DNA of 64,000 nucleotides from Lysobacteraceae bacterium SCN 69-320 (GTDB lineage: Bacteria; Pseudomonadota; Gammaproteobacteria; Xanthomonadales; Rhodanobacteraceae). This document shows positions 8,230-16,930 of this stretch, piece by piece. A model generated the notes under the pieces. That model saw only the letters and a list, made by a program, of their open reading frames with translations, was not told the origin of the DNA and ran no database searches. The stretch's first letter is position 1, and every line of letters begins with the position of its first letter. The stretch covers positions 62,001 to 126,000 of the forward strand of contig MEFP01000010.1 of NCBI GenBank assembly GCA_001725155.1. Direction: 5' to 3'. Both the position numbers and the translations under genes were made by a program.

Positions 8230-8356
8230 GGGAATCGGGAATCGTAAGGCGGGGCGTCGCCAGCTTGTGACTGAGCTGCCGGATCGGAACGGGATCGGCA
8301 AGAACGCGGCGAGGCCTGAATCCGGCCTCGCCGCGCTCTTCCGATTCCCGATTCCC
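8230..8356. repeat. Intergenic element with perfect 15-bp inverted ends and internal hairpin
   Basis: GGGAATCGGGAATCG (8230-8244) and CGATTCCCGATTCCC (8342-8356) are perfect inverted copies. Inside is a perfect 11-bp stem GCGGCGAGGCC / GGCCTCGCCGC (8306-8334, loop TGAATCC). The element fills the gap between the convergent NUDIX and metalloprotease genes and can act as a bidirectional transcription barrier. The related element at 3514-3708 suggests a dispersed family. Confidence 0.65.
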
Positions 8357-8362
8357 GGCTCC

Positions 8363-10777
8363 TCAGATCGGCGCGCCCGGCGGGATCGCCGGCATCGCCC
8401 GCAACTTGACCGACTTCGGATCGGCGAGATAGCGGCCGATCAATGCCGCGGCTTCGCGGCGGCTGGCGCCGTTCTGCGCGGCGTTCTGTGTCAGCCACTG
8501 CTGCCAGCTCCTGAGTTCCGCGCGGACTTCGGCGTCGGCCTGGGCGTGCAGCTGGCCGGCCTCCAGCAGGTTCAGTACGGCGTCCAGCGTGGTCCAGTTC
8601 GCGGCCAGCTGCACGGCGGCCGCCGCCGGCGCTGCATCGGCGGCCGTGTCGTGCTGCCAGGTTGAACGGAACGTGCCGCGCAGGACGTCGGCGATGCCGG
8701 GCTGGGCCGCGTCGCGTGCGTGCTGCCAGGCCAGACGATTGAGCCGCGCAGGATCGAACAGGAATTGCAGGGTCTGCGCGCTGGCCGCGGCGACGGCCGA
8801 CAGCGGATCGAACAGCGGGGCGCTGCGCGTCGCGAAGTATTCGCGCGTGCGCTCGTAGTCGTTGCCGGGCGGCGTCACGCTGTCGAGCACGTTGGCTGGC
8901 AGTGCGAGTTCGCTCGCGCTCAGGGTGCGCAGCAGGCGATCGAGCGCCGCGCGCTGGTCGGTCGCGGCAACCGGCGTGGCGCCCGCCGGCGTGTCGCCGG
9001 CCAGGCCGTAGCGGTAGCTTGCGCCGCCGAGCAGGCGCGCGACGGCTTCGGTCTGGTAGCGGTGCAGCAGGTACAGCGGCACGAGGCGCGCTTCAAGCTC
9101 GCCGAGCTGGCGGTCCGGCGGCAGTACGCCGCGGCCGAAGTCGGCCAGCGCGCGGCGGCGCAGGCTCAACAGCTGGTCGAAGGTCTGCAGCGAGTTCGGG
9201 CCGTAGTCCCACAGCAGGCCGTCCGGATGCGCCGCGCCCGGCGCGCGCGCGTCGGCGTCGCTGACGTAGTCGAGTCCGGCCGCAGCGGCCTCGCGGCGCA
9301 GCCGGGCCAGCGCGGCGGCTTCCTCGGCCGGCGCGAACTCGCCGTAGGCGTGCCTGACGAGAAAGTCGTCCCAGGGGCCGGTGCCTTCGCCGTAGGCCTG
9401 CTGCAGGCTGGGGCGGCCCTGCGCGTCGAGGGCGCCGAGCAGCGGATGTGGATAGTCGAGTACCGAACCGTTGCCGGTGCGGCTGGCGGCGAAGTTGTGG
9501 GCGAAGCCCAGCGCATGACCGACTTCGTGCGCGGCGAGCTGGCGCAGGCGCGCCAGCGCCATGGCCTGGGCGCGCCTGGCGAGTTCGCCGGCATCGCTGC
9601 GTGCATACGGCGCGAGCAGCGCCTCGGCGATCAGGATGTCCTGACGCACGCGCTGCGAGCCGAGGGTGACCGCGCCCTTGATGATCTCGCCGGTACGCGG
9701 ATCGGTCAGCGCCGCGCCGTAGGACCAGCCGCGCGTCGCGCGGTGCACCCAGAGAATCGTGTTGTAGCGGATGTCCATCGGATCGGCGCCGTCGGGCAGC
9801 AGCTCGGCGCGGAACGCGTCCTGGAAGCCGGCGTGCTCGAACGCCTGGCGCCACCAGTTCGCGCCCTCGAGCAGGGCCGAACGCACGGGCTCGGGCGTGC
9901 CGGGATCGAGATAGAACACGATGGGTTTCCTGACCGGGCTCGATGCGGCGTTCGGATCGGTCTTTTCGAGCCGGAAGCGCGGCTGCACGCGCACGTCGAG
10001 ACTGGCGGCGAGCGGCTGGGAGAAATCCACGACGCCCTGGCTGAAGCCGCCGGAAGCCGGGTGATAGCGCCGCGGACGGAAGCCTTCGGGCGGCAGACGC
10101 ACGAGGCTCACATGCTGGCGCAGGCTCAGCGCGGTCGGGTCCATGCTGACCTGGCGCACGTAGTCGCCTTCGCCGGCGCCCTGGAAGGTCAGCAGCGCTT
10201 CGAGCTCGGTGTTGTCGGGAAAGCTGCGCGCCTCGTCCAGCAGCACGGCGCTGCGCTTGTCGTCGACGGCGTACTTGCCCTGCTTGGCCTGGTCCAGCCG
10301 CTCGGTCACGCCGTGGCGGTCGGAAGTCAAAAAACTGGAAAAATCCACATAAACGCGTTCGCTGCGCGGCGAGACCACCGCGTCGCCGGCCCACAGCACC
10401 GATTCGGCGAAGGCCTCGCGCGCGCTGGCGCGTTCGGCCGGGTTCGCGGCGCTGGCCGCATAGCGCGTATTGCGCTCGACCAGCAGCACGCGCGGCCCGG
10501 CGCGGCGGAATTCGACTTCGCGCACGTTGCCGGGCTGGCCGCGGTCCAGGCCCACGTCGTTGGAGCCCAGGCCGTGCGGCAGCGAGGTCACGAGCAGCAG
10601 CGGTGCGTCGAGGTTTTCCATGCCCAGCAGCAGGCGGCCCTTGGCCGGGTCGCTGCAGACCGCGAAGAAACCGTCCTTGCAGGACAGGCCGGCCAAGGGG
10701 TCGGCGGCGGGGGCGGCGGCCGCAAGGCCGCTGCAGAAGGTCAGGGCGGCGGCGAGGCGGCGCGGATGGGCAGTCAT
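8363..10777 (-). CDS. Secreted zinc metalloprotease (DUF5117/DUF4953 type)
   Basis: An 804-residue exported protein. The signal peptide is RRLAAALTFCSGLAAAAPA. The catalytic motif AAHEVGHALGFAHNF carries HExxH at residues 417-421 followed by GxxHN, the metzincin-like zinc site of this family. Upstream regions (residues about 30-330: LLLGMENLDAPLLLVTSLPH, YVDFSSFLTSD) match the DUF5117-type N-terminal part. Downstream regions (ASGG... YGPNSLQTFDQL, HRYQTEAVARLLGG) match the long C-terminal part. The start at 10777 (MTAHPRRL) is chosen because the frame upstream of it is GC-rich open sequence without signal-peptide character. It should act in the periplasm or outside the cell; its substrates are unknown. 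Confidence 0.82.
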   Translation of the reverse strand: MTAHPRRLAAALTFCSGLAAAAPAADPLAGLSCKDGFFAVCSDPAKGRLLLGMENLDAPLLLVTSLPHGLGSNDVGLDRGQPGNVREVEFRRAGPRVLLVERNTRYAASAANPAERASAREAFAESVLWAGDAVVSPRSERVYVDFSSFLTSDRHGVTERLDQAKQGKYAVDDKRSAVLLDEARSFPDNTELEALLTFQGAGEGDYVRQVSMDPTALSLRQHVSLVRLPPEGFRPRRYHPASGGFSQGVVDFSQPLAASLDVRVQPRFRLEKTDPNAASSPVRKPIVFYLDPGTPEPVRSALLEGANWWRQAFEHAGFQDAFRAELLPDGADPMDIRYNTILWVHRATRGWSYGAALTDPRTGEIIKGAVTLGSQRVRQDILIAEALLAPYARSDAGELARRAQAMALARLRQLAAHEVGHALGFAHNFAASRTGNGSVLDYPHPLLGALDAQGRPSLQQAYGEGTGPWDDFLVRHAYGEFAPAEEAAALARLRREAAAAGLDYVSDADARAPGAAHPDGLLWDYGPNSLQTFDQLLSLRRRALADFGRGVLPPDRQLGELEARLVPLYLLHRYQTEAVARLLGGASYRYGLAGDTPAGATPVAATDQRAALDRLLRTLSASELALPANVLDSVTPPGNDYERTREYFATRSAPLFDPLSAVAAASAQTLQFLFDPARLNRLAWQHARDAAQPGIADVLRGTFRSTWQHDTAADAAPAAAAVQLAANWTTLDAVLNLLEAGQLHAQADAEVRAELRSWQQWLTQNAAQNGASRREAAALIGRYLADPKSVKLRAMPAIPPGAPI

Positions 10778-10957
10778 GGGCGTGGCGGCAGCGGAGACCG
10801 CGACGACCTTAGCCGCCGCATGCCACCGCGGTAAATGCGGAAAGTCCTGCGTCTGCGACGGAATCCGCCTCGGCGCAGGTCCGCCGGCTGATCCGGTTTT
10901 GCGCGGGAATGCGATTCCAGTTGTCGGGAAACCCCGGTTCAGTTCAAGGAGGAGTTC

Positions 10958-12232
10958 ATGCTCAGACGCACCCCGCTGTTCCTGCTGCTGCTTGCCGCGC
11001 TGTCCGCGCAGGCGCAACCCCTGGTCGACCGCTACGGCCGCCCGATCGGCAACGACGAGCGGCTGGCCGCGCCGCCTGCCGAGGTACTGGCGCCGACGGC
11101 CGCATCCGTACGCCGCAGCGGTTTCGCGCTGCTGCCGTACCGCACCCATGCCACCGGCAGTTGGCCCGACGCGGTTGCGGTCGGCGACGTGACCGGCGAC
11201 GGCCGCGCCGACGTCGTGATGACGACGTCCTTCTATTTCAGCGCCGAAAGCGACTACCACGTGTTCGTGTTTCCGCAGAACGCCGCCGGCCTGCTGGTCT
11301 CGCCGAGCAAGACTGCCTATCAGCAGACGCCGAGCCGTACCGGCCTGGCGCTCGGCAATTTCGATGGACAGGGGGGGCTGGACGTGGCCGTCGGCGGCGG
11401 CAGCGGTGTGTCCCTGCTGTATGCCAGCGGCGCCGAGCCGTGGCTGAGCTTCGGCAGCATCGTCGGCAGCACCATGGCCACGGCGGTGGCGCGCATCGAC
11501 CTGGACGGCCGCGGCCGCGACGATTTCCTCAGCGTGAGCTGGAACTCCGGCGGCGCGCGCCACGTCGCCGTCACGGGCAACAGCGGCTACGCCGTCGTGC
11601 CGTGGGCGGTCACGGTCGCCGACAGCAGCATCGCGACCGGCGATCTCGACGGCGACGGCCGCGACGACGTGGCCGTCGCCAGCCGCCAGGGCGGCCTGCC
11701 CAACCTGCGTCTGCAGCGCAGCAACGGCGACGGCTCGCTGACCGAGATCAACAGCCTCGACGCGAATTGCGGCGGCTGGAACGCGTACAGCATCGGCATC
11801 GGCGATTTCGACGGCGACGGCATCAACGACATCGTCGCGTCGGCCGGCGGCAATTCGCCGACGGGCTGCCTGCTGCTGTTCCACGGCCGCGGCGCCGGCC
11901 AGTTCGATGCGCCGCAGGTCCTGCCGTCCTACGACATCCCCGAGACCCTGGCCGTCGCCGACATGGACCTCGACGGCCGCGCCGACGTGATCGTCGTGCA
12001 TGGCGGCTGGGTGCGGCTCGGCGTCTACCAGCAACTGCCCGGCGGCGGCCTGGCGCCGGAACGGCTGTTCCCGATCCCGTATGCGTCGCATTACAGCAAG
12101 CAGGGCCTGGCCGTCGCGGATTTCACCGGCGACGGCTGCGCCGACGTGGCGATCGGCGACTACAACGCCGGCCTGGTCGTGCTGAACAACGACGTGGGCT
12201 GCGACCGGTTGTTCGCTGACGACCTGCAGTAA
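10958..12232 (+). CDS. Secreted FG-GAP/VCBS repeat protein with DxLFADDLQ tail
   Basis: A 424-residue exported protein with a strong ribosome binding site (AAGGAGGAG) and a signal peptide (LFLLLLAALSAQA). The body consists of at least six FG-GAP/VCBS blades with calcium-binding DxDGDG-type loops: VGDVTGDGRADVVM, LGNFDGQGGLDVAV, TGDLDGDGRDDVAV, IGDFDGDGINDIVA, VADMDLDGRADVIV and VADFTGDGCADVAI. This predicts a beta-propeller that binds calcium and a ligand outside the cell. The last nine residues, DRLFADDLQ, match the tails of two other secreted proteins in this window (ends at 35655 and 63439). Ligand unknown. Confidence 0.85.
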   Translation: MLRRTPLFLLLLAALSAQAQPLVDRYGRPIGNDERLAAPPAEVLAPTAASVRRSGFALLPYRTHATGSWPDAVAVGDVTGDGRADVVMTTSFYFSAESDYHVFVFPQNAAGLLVSPSKTAYQQTPSRTGLALGNFDGQGGLDVAVGGGSGVSLLYASGAEPWLSFGSIVGSTMATAVARIDLDGRGRDDFLSVSWNSGGARHVAVTGNSGYAVVPWAVTVADSSIATGDLDGDGRDDVAVASRQGGLPNLRLQRSNGDGSLTEINSLDANCGGWNAYSIGIGDFDGDGINDIVASAGGNSPTGCLLLFHGRGAGQFDAPQVLPSYDIPETLAVADMDLDGRADVIVVHGGWVRLGVYQQLPGGGLAPERLFPIPYASHYSKQGLAVADFTGDGCADVAIGDYNAGLVVLNNDVGCDRLFADDLQ

Positions 12233-12451
12233 GCCCGTTCGCCGCCGGGTCGCAGCCGTGGCGCCGGCGGCGGGCGTCCGCCGGTACTGCCGCGCCGGCA
12301 GAGACCGGTGATCCGGCGAGGCGCCGGCCCGGCGGCCTGCACGCCGCGGTGCCCGCGTGGCGGGTCGGCCGTCATTCCCGCTGCGCGACGGCCGGGCCGA
12401 CCCGGAGGGCGCGGATCTGCCGCGAACACGGCCGGGACGCCGGCGGCGCGC

Positions 12452-12457
12452 TATGCT
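12452..12457 (+). promoter_or_regulatory. -10 box of uup
   Basis: TATGCT in GCGCGCTATGCTTCGCGC, 30 nt before the uup ATG. No convincing -35 was seen. Confidence 0.35.
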
Positions 12458-12486
12458 TCGCGCCCCCGAATTCCGCGGTGTCCGCA

Positions 12487-14367
12487 ATGCCCCTGCTGCA
12501 ACTGCGTCAGGTCGACTACAGCGTCGGCGGCCCTCTGCTGCTCGACCACGTCGACTTCACCCTGGACGCGAACGAGCGCGTCTGCATCGTCGGCCGCAAC
12601 GGCGCCGGCAAATCCACCCTGATGAAGCTGATTGCCGGCGAGATCCGTCCCGACGACGGCACGGTCCAGGTCGACGGCGGCACGCGTGTCGCGCGGCTCG
12701 CGCAGGAAGTGCCGCAGGCCACGGCCGGCAGCGTGTTCGACGTGGTCGCGCAGGGACTCGGCGAGCTCGGTACCTGGCTCGCGCAGTTCCATCATCTGAG
12801 CCATGCGCTGGACGTGCCCGGCAATACCGAAGCCCTGGCCGCGGTGCAGACGCGCATCGAAAGCGTGCAGGGCTGGGATCTGGACCGCCGCGTGGGCGAC
12901 GTGCTCGCGCGCCTGGATCTGCCCGAGGATGCCGATTTCGCTGCGCTGTCGGGCGGCATGAAGCGCCGCGTGCTGCTGGCGCAGGCACTGGTGCAGGCGC
13001 CCGACGTGCTGCTGCTGGACGAGCCGACCAATCATCTGGACATCGAGTCCATCGCCTGGATGGAAGACTTCCTGCGCCAGTTCCGCGGCAGCATCGTCTT
13101 CGTCACCCACGATCGCAGCTTCCTGCGCGCGCTGGCCACGCGCATCGTCGAGATCGACCGCGGCAAGCTCACGAGCTGGCCCGGCGATTACGACAACTAT
13201 CTGCGCCGGCGCGAGGAGCGCCTGCATGCCGAGGCGCAGGAGAACGCGCGCTTCGACAAGCTGCTGGCGCAGGAGGAAGTCTGGATACGCCAGGGCATCA
13301 AGGCGCGGCGCACGCGCGACGAGGGCCGCGTGCGCCGGCTCAAGCAGATGCGCGTTGAGCGCGCGCAGCGGCGCGAGCTCAGCGGCACCGCGCGCATGGA
13401 GCTGGCCGACGCGGCCAAGTCCGGCAAGCGCGTGATCGAGGCGAAGAACGTCTATTTCGCGTTCGAGCGCCGGCCGATGGTCGTGAACTTCTCCTGCAAC
13501 ATCCAGCGCGGCGACCGCATCGGCATCATCGGGCCGAACGGCTCGGGCAAGACCACCCTGCTGCAGCTGCTGCTCGGCGATCTCGCGCCGGACCGCGGCG
13601 AGATCCAGCTGGGCACGAATCTGGAGATCGCCTATTTCGACCAGCACCGCGTGCAGCTGCGCGACGATCTCAGCGCATTGGACAACGTCGCCGAGGGCCG
13701 CGAATACATCGAGCTCAACGGCTCGCGCAAGCACATCGTCGGCTATCTGCAGGATTTCCTGTTCACGCCCGAGCGCGCGCGCGCGCCGATCACCGCGCTG
13801 TCCGGCGGCGAGCGCAACCGCCTGCTGCTGGCCAAGCTGTTCGCCAAGCCGTCCAACCTGCTGATCATGGACGAGCCGACCAACGATCTCGACGTGGAGA
13901 CCCTCGAATTGCTCGAGGATCTGCTGGCCGACTATGCCGGCACGCTGCTGCTGGTCTCGCACGACCGCGCGTTCATCGACAACGTGGTGACCAGCACCCT
14001 GGTGCTGGAAGGCGAGGGGCGCATCGCCGAGTACGTCGGCGGTTACAGCGACTGGCTGCGCCAGCGTCCGACGCCGCGCAGCAAGCCGGCCGCCGCGGCC
14101 AAGCCTGCCGCGGCGGCGCCCGTCGCCGCGGAAAGCGCGGCGCCCGCGAAGCGCAAGCTCAGCTACAAGGACCAGCGCGAGCTCGAACAACTGCCGGCGC
14201 GCATCGAGCAGTTGGAGAACACGGTCGCCGAGCTTGCGGCGGCGATGAACGAAGCCGCGTTTTTTCAACAGGCGCCGGCCGCGATCGTTGCGGCGAACCA
14301 GCGGCTGGCGGCACTGCAGGCCGAACTCGAACTGGCCTACGCGCGCTGGTCCGAGCTCGAAGGCTGA
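12487..14367 (+). CDS. uup: ABC-F ATPase Uup
   Basis: A 626-residue soluble protein with two ABC ATPase domains and no membrane segment, the ABC-F arrangement. Domain 1 has Walker A GRNGAGKS at 36-43, signature LSGGMKRRVLLAQAL from about 154 and Walker B LLLDEPTNHLD. Domain 2 has Walker A GPNGSGKT at 349-356, LSGGERNRLLLAKLF and LLIMDEPTNDLD. An Ala/Pro-rich linker (about 540-560) leads to a C-terminal coiled coil (about 565-625, QRELEQLPARIEQLENTVAE), which is the Uup-type nucleic-acid-binding domain. Uup acts on ribosomes and branched DNA and limits precise transposon excision. The ATG at 12487 gives the canonical N-terminus. Confidence 0.9.
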   Translation: MPLLQLRQVDYSVGGPLLLDHVDFTLDANERVCIVGRNGAGKSTLMKLIAGEIRPDDGTVQVDGGTRVARLAQEVPQATAGSVFDVVAQGLGELGTWLAQFHHLSHALDVPGNTEALAAVQTRIESVQGWDLDRRVGDVLARLDLPEDADFAALSGGMKRRVLLAQALVQAPDVLLLDEPTNHLDIESIAWMEDFLRQFRGSIVFVTHDRSFLRALATRIVEIDRGKLTSWPGDYDNYLRRREERLHAEAQENARFDKLLAQEEVWIRQGIKARRTRDEGRVRRLKQMRVERAQRRELSGTARMELADAAKSGKRVIEAKNVYFAFERRPMVVNFSCNIQRGDRIGIIGPNGSGKTTLLQLLLGDLAPDRGEIQLGTNLEIAYFDQHRVQLRDDLSALDNVAEGREYIELNGSRKHIVGYLQDFLFTPERARAPITALSGGERNRLLLAKLFAKPSNLLIMDEPTNDLDVETLELLEDLLADYAGTLLLVSHDRAFIDNVVTSTLVLEGEGRIAEYVGGYSDWLRQRPTPRSKPAAAAKPAAAAPVAAESAAPAKRKLSYKDQRELEQLPARIEQLENTVAELAAAMNEAAFFQQAPAAIVAANQRLAALQAELELAYARWSELEG

Positions 14368-14448
14368 TCCTCGCCACGGCGTGCAGCCCGCCACGCAGGG
14401 CCGCGGCGGGCGTGCAATTTGCCGCCACGGCGGTCGCGGTGAATATTC

Positions 14449-14462
14449 ATCAAGTACTTGAT
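14449..14462. promoter_or_regulatory. Perfect 14-bp palindrome upstream of the DUF2383 gene
   Basis: ATCAAGTACTTGAT is a perfect dyad about 30 bp upstream of the sigma-54-like element. It lies in a short AT-rich stretch (GAATATTC precedes it). It is a plausible activator or repressor site; the cognate protein is unknown. Confidence 0.45.
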
Positions 14463-14491
14463 TTGCAAGGATTATTTCCGGAGTTCCCGGA

Positions 14492-14507
14492 TTGGCACGC
14501 GACTTGA
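14492..14507 (+). promoter_or_regulatory. Candidate sigma-54 promoter
   Basis: TTGGCACGCGACTTGA keeps the -24 GG and the TGGCAC block with correct 10-nt spacing to the -12 element. The -12 dinucleotide is GA instead of GC. It is placed 36 nt before the DUF2383 ATG, leaving a short leader that includes AGGAG. One mismatch in an invariant position keeps confidence moderate. Confidence 0.4.
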
Positions 14508-14542
14508 CGGCTCCCACTCGGACCCCTGAACCAGGAGCCGAC

Positions 14543-14977
14543 ATGACGCCGATCCGCCCGACGCACGGCACTACCGAACTGCAGTCGCTGCTGCAGCACA
14601 CGCTGCAGCACCTGAGCGACGCACAGGCGTTCTACGAACATGCGGCGCGCATCAGTGCCGACCGCGAAGTCAGCGCCGCCTTCGCGTTCGCGGTGCGCGC
14701 GCACGCCGAGCTGCTGGCCGCGCTGGGGCAGGCACTGCCCGCAATGCCGCTTGGCAGCGGCGCTTACGCGGCCGTTGCCGCCACGTTCGACGGCCGCCGG
14801 CCGCAAGCCAGCGCGGCGGCACTGCAGGCGCTGCACGCGCAGTTGCTGCAGCGGATGGAGCGGCTGTTCCGCGACTATCCGGACATGCGGCTGCGGGCCG
14901 CGCTGAAGCGCCACGTTCTCGTGCTGAGACGCGTCGGCGAGGCGCTGCGCCGGCTGGCCCTGCGTCAGGCGGCGTAG
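14543..14977 (+). CDS. Ferritin-like DUF2383/PA2169-type four-helix protein
   Basis: A 144-residue all-helical protein. Its pattern LLQHTLQHLSDAQAFYEHAA, then SAAFAFAVRAHAELLAALG, then LHAQLLQRMERLFRDYPD matches the DUF2383/PA2169 ferritin-like family. It has Glu/His residues spaced on helices, though metal binding is not certain. Such proteins are often stress- or stationary-phase-induced. Its upstream region holds a candidate sigma-54 promoter and a perfect palindrome, which fits conditional expression. The ribosome binding site AGGAG lies 6 nt before the ATG. The lipocalin gene starts 8 nt after the stop, so the two are probably one transcript. Confidence 0.65.
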   Translation: MTPIRPTHGTTELQSLLQHTLQHLSDAQAFYEHAARISADREVSAAFAFAVRAHAELLAALGQALPAMPLGSGAYAAVAATFDGRRPQASAAALQALHAQLLQRMERLFRDYPDMRLRAALKRHVLVLRRVGEALRRLALRQAA

Positions 14978-14985
14978 GCGGCGCC

Positions 14986-15528
14986 ATGCGGCACCGGATG
15001 AACCCCATCGCTGTCGCCGCCGCGCTGGCGCTGTCCGGCGCGGCGGCCGCGGGCGACGACGTCGCCACCGTGCCTGCCGTCGATCTGCAGCGCTACGCCG
15101 GCACCTGGCACGAGCAGGCGCGCCTGCCCAACCGTTTCCAGGAGCAGTGCCGCAGCGACGTCACCGCGACGTACGCCGTGCAGGCCGACGGCACGGTGGA
15201 GGTGCGCAATCAATGCCGCGACGCCGACGGCGGCGTCGTCACCGCCGTCGGTCTGGCCGTGGTGGACGATCCGGCGCAACCCGGCCTGCTCCGGGTCACC
15301 TTCCTGCCAGCGGGCCTGCGCTGGCTGCCGTTCGGGCATGCGCAATACCGCATCGTCGCGCTGGACCCCGACTACCGCTGGAGCATCGTCGGCGGCGAGG
15401 ACCGCCGTTACCTGTGGCTGCTGACGCGCAGCCCGCAGATCGACGCGAGCGAGCGCCAGGCGCTGATCGGGCGCGCGCAGGCGCTGGGCTACGACACCAC
15501 GCGACTGATCGCCAGTCCGCCGCGCTGA
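14986..15528 (+). CDS. blc: Blc-type bacterial lipocalin
   Basis: A 180-residue exported lipocalin. A signal peptide (IAVAAALALSGAAAA) is followed by the family G-x-W motif in VDLQRYAGTWHEQARLPNRF and later by WLPFGHAQYRIVALDPDYRW and LWLLTRSPQ, which are typical Blc elements. No lipobox Cys precedes the mature part, so unlike E. coli Blc it is probably soluble in the periplasm. Blc proteins bind lysophospholipids and are membrane-stress induced. It is close behind the DUF2383 gene (8-nt gap), suggesting a shared stress role. Confidence 0.85.
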   Translation: MRHRMNPIAVAAALALSGAAAAGDDVATVPAVDLQRYAGTWHEQARLPNRFQEQCRSDVTATYAVQADGTVEVRNQCRDADGGVVTAVGLAVVDDPAQPGLLRVTFLPAGLRWLPFGHAQYRIVALDPDYRWSIVGGEDRRYLWLLTRSPQIDASERQALIGRAQALGYDTTRLIASPPR

Positions 15529-15577
15529 ATCGGCGCGGCACCTTGTGACCGGCCGGCATCGGCCGCCGGGCGCGCAT

Positions 15578-15583
15578 TACACT
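15578..15583 (+). promoter_or_regulatory. -10 box implying a leaderless diguanylate cyclase mRNA
   Basis: TACACT lies only 6 nt before the ATG at 15590, so transcription from it would start at or next to the A of the start codon. No ribosome binding site exists upstream. This is consistent with a leaderless transcript. Confidence 0.4.
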
Positions 15584-15589
15584 CGCGCC

Positions 15590-16753
15590 ATGGACCCGCT
15601 GACCGCGTATCTGATCGTCGCGCTGATGATGCTGCTCAACGGCGGCGTGCTCGGGCTCATGCACCGCGACCTGTCGCCCGACGTGCAGCCCAGCGCGATC
15701 AGCTGGCGCATCGGTACCTTGCTGCAGGCCGGCGGTTGCATCCTGCTTGGCGTGCAGGTCTACCTGCCGCCGCTGTTCGTGCTGCCGCTGGCCAACGGCA
15801 TGGTCATGCTCGGCATCGCCGGCTGCTGGCGCGCGGTGCGCCAGTTCTACGGACGTCCGGACAGCGTCGTGGTCGTGCTGCCGACGGTGTTCGCGACCGC
15901 CGGCATCGCCTGGTTCGCCGGGCCGCAGCCCGATCTCGCCGCGCGCGTGGTCATCGCGACCCTGGCCTGGAGCGTGATGCTGCTCGCCGCCGCCGGGACC
16001 CTGCTGCAGGCGATCCGCGGCGAGCGCGCGCGCAGCGCGCGCGTGCTCGCCGGCATCTTCGGGCTGCTGGCCGTGTTCATGCTGCTGCGCGGTGTCTACT
16101 TCGTGTTCGCGCCGCCGCTGGCCAGCAGCATCGTCGACACGCGCAGCTGGATCAACGCGCTGACGCCGATGCTGGCCTCGGTGCTGCCGGTCATCGGCAC
16201 GACGGGCTTCCTGCTGCTGTGCTCCGACCGCATGCGGCGGCGCTGGGAACAGGCCGCCTCCACCGACGACCTGACCGGCCTGGCCAACCGGCGCACCCTG
16301 GCCGCCGCCGGTGCGCTGCGCCTGCGGCAGGCGCGCGAGGACGGCGTCGCGCTGGCCGTGGCCATCGTCGACATCGACCATTTCAAGAGCGTCAACGACC
16401 GCTTTGGTCACGAGGCCGGCGACCTCGCCCTGCAGCACGTCGCCGCCGGCCTGCGCGCCGCCTGCGGACGGCACCATCTGCTCGCACGCCAGGGCGGCGA
16501 GGAATTCGTCGCCGTGCTGACCGTGAACGATGCGCAAACCGCCGTCGCCGTCGCCGAGCAACTGCGCAATGCCGTGCGCGCCGTGCCGTTTCGCCACGGC
16601 GGGACGGTGCTGAGCCTGACTGTCTCGATCGGCGTCGCCACGTTGCAGCCGCAGGACCGTCATCTCGACGATCTGCTGCGCCGTGCCGATACGGCGCTGT
16701 ATGCGGCCAAGCGCGGCGGGCGCGATCGGGTCGTGGCGGCCGGGACCGGCTGA
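15590..16753 (+). CDS. Membrane diguanylate cyclase (GGEEF)
   Basis: A 387-residue enzyme that should make cyclic di-GMP from two GTP. The N-terminal half (about 1-215) has around seven hydrophobic helices, a membrane sensor of unrecognised type. The C-terminal GGDEF domain (about 220-385) starts with STDDLTGLANRRTL and carries the active signature GGEEF at 302-306, a fully functional variant. The inhibitory I-site RxxD that normally precedes it is replaced by RHHL, so product feedback inhibition is probably absent. A -10 box 6 nt before the ATG and lack of a ribosome binding site suggest a leaderless mRNA. Confidence 0.87.
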   Translation: MDPLTAYLIVALMMLLNGGVLGLMHRDLSPDVQPSAISWRIGTLLQAGGCILLGVQVYLPPLFVLPLANGMVMLGIAGCWRAVRQFYGRPDSVVVVLPTVFATAGIAWFAGPQPDLAARVVIATLAWSVMLLAAAGTLLQAIRGERARSARVLAGIFGLLAVFMLLRGVYFVFAPPLASSIVDTRSWINALTPMLASVLPVIGTTGFLLLCSDRMRRRWEQAASTDDLTGLANRRTLAAAGALRLRQAREDGVALAVAIVDIDHFKSVNDRFGHEAGDLALQHVAAGLRAACGRHHLLARQGGEEFVAVLTVNDAQTAVAVAEQLRNAVRAVPFRHGGTVLSLTVSIGVATLQPQDRHLDDLLRRADTALYAAKRGGRDRVVAAGTG

Positions 16754-16930
16754 GCGTCCGCTTCGGTGCAGCGCGGCCTCGACAGGGCGCGGCATGCATC
16801 AGCGGTCGCGTCATGGCGGCATCGGGTTCCCGGCGATGGCGCAATGCCTACGGCGGAGCTGGTGGACCTTTACCTACAGCCGGAGGCAGCCACCGGTTGC
16901 GGCACTGCACGGCGCCAGGAGTGCCGTTAC

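Noticed and set aside
10778-12487. Extension of the metalloprotease frame far upstream on the minus strand
   Set aside because: It would overlap the FG-GAP gene antisense. The real start is marked by the signal peptide at 10777.
14449-14462. FNR/CRP-type site
   Set aside because: The half sites are in the opposite order (ATCAA-GTAC-TTGAT) to the FNR consensus TTGAT-N4-ATCAA.
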